NCBI GenBank assembly: GCA_943908385.1
Contig: CALTTF010000102.1
Location: 1-5,524, forward strand
From: an uncultured Corynebacterium sp.
GTDB lineage: Bacteria > Actinomycetota > Actinomycetes > Mycobacteriales > Mycobacteriaceae
DNA: 5,524 bases
Reading direction: 5' to 3'
Both the position numbers and the translations under genes were made by a program. The notes under the pieces are model-generated. The model ran no database searches. It had not been told where the DNA came from and was given only the letters and a program-made list of their open reading frames with translations. The first letter of the stretch is position 1, and each line of letters starts with the position of its first letter. Shown here piece after piece: positions 5,217 to 5,524 of the stretch.

Positions 5217-5524
5217 TTAGACCTCGAGGAGTTCGGCTTCCTTGCGGGAAACCAGTTCGTCGACTTGCTCGACGTACTTGGAGGTGGTCTTGTCCAGTTC
5301 CTTTTCGGCTGCGGTGACTTCGTCCTCGCCGGCGTCGCCGTCCTTCTGGATCTTCTTCAGCGCGTCCATGCCGGAGCGGCGGACGTTGCGGATAGCGATC
5401 TTACCGTCTTCGCCCTTGGCCTTAGCCTGCTTGACCAGGTCGCGGCGGCGCTCCTCGGTGAGCTGCGGAATGGTGACGCGGATGACGTTGCCGTCGTCGG
5501 TGGGGTTGACGCCGAGGTCGGAGT
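5217..5524 (-). CDS. frr: Ribosome recycling factor, C-terminal part (N-terminus beyond window edge)
   Basis: RRF works with EF-G in the cytoplasm to split post-termination ribosomes so they can be reused. The window holds the last 101 complete codons, about 55 percent of the usual 185 residues. Reading in, it starts SDLGVNPTDDGNVIRVTIP, matching the E. coli SDLGLNP...IRVPLP stretch near residues 80-95. It continues with the very conserved LTEERRRDLVKQAK and IAIRNVRRSGMD, then the long charged helix of domain I (KKIQKDG through KEAELLEV). No frameshift is visible. It ends in TAA at 5219-5217, 3 nt before cdsA. In bacteria frr normally follows pyrH, which would lie just right of the window. 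Identity is certain; the start and its regulation cannot be seen. Confidence 0.97.
   Translation of the reverse strand, partial: SDLGVNPTDDGNVIRVTIPQLTEERRRDLVKQAKAKGEDGKIAIRNVRRSGMDALKKIQKDGDAGEDEVTAAEKELDKTTSKYVEQVDELVSRKEAELLEV

Overview
The window looks like chromosomal core sequence from a high-GC actinobacterium, most likely a Corynebacterium or close relative. The reasons are the gene set and order (frr, cdsA, rlmN, a DUF2631-type membrane protein, dxr, a Rip1-type site-2 protease), the strong GC bias at third codon positions, the frequent GTG starts and the Rip1-like protein sequence. I cannot name the species. There is no sign of a mobile element, CRISPR array, tRNA or rRNA.

Layout from right to left. 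On the minus strand, a partial frr (ribosome recycling factor, C-terminal half) is followed after 3 nt by cdsA (CDP-diacylglycerol synthase), then after about 58 nt by rlmN (23S rRNA/tRNA m2A methyltransferase). This group ends at a strong hairpin (3112-3146). The DUF2631-type gene runs the opposite way on the plus strand (2530-3090) and converges on the same hairpin, which probably stops transcription from both sides. Left of it is a 232-bp divergent intergenic region. It holds a perfect TATAAT for the plus-strand gene, an inverted repeat resembling a LexA box, a 6-bp inverted repeat with a 10-bp spacer, and five degenerate 7-bp repeats spaced 11-12 bp apart. Then, on the minus strand, come dxr (first committed step of MEP isoprenoid synthesis) and, 18 nt later, a rip1/rseP-type intramembrane metalloprotease that runs off the left edge.

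Functionally the window joins translation (frr, rlmN) with building and monitoring the cell envelope. CdsA makes CDP-diacylglycerol for phospholipids. Dxr feeds polyprenyl carriers for peptidoglycan and arabinogalactan, and menaquinone. Rip1-type proteases cleave membrane proteins such as anti-sigma factors in response to envelope signals. The genes are ordinary and mostly syntenic. The less ordinary parts are the dxr/DUF2631 intergenic region, an apparently leaderless dxr start, a histidine-rich tail on the DUF2631 protein, and a Gly/Asp-rich insert in the protease PDZ domain with an in-frame 48-bp-spaced duplication. I do not see convincing evidence for a new multi-gene system here.
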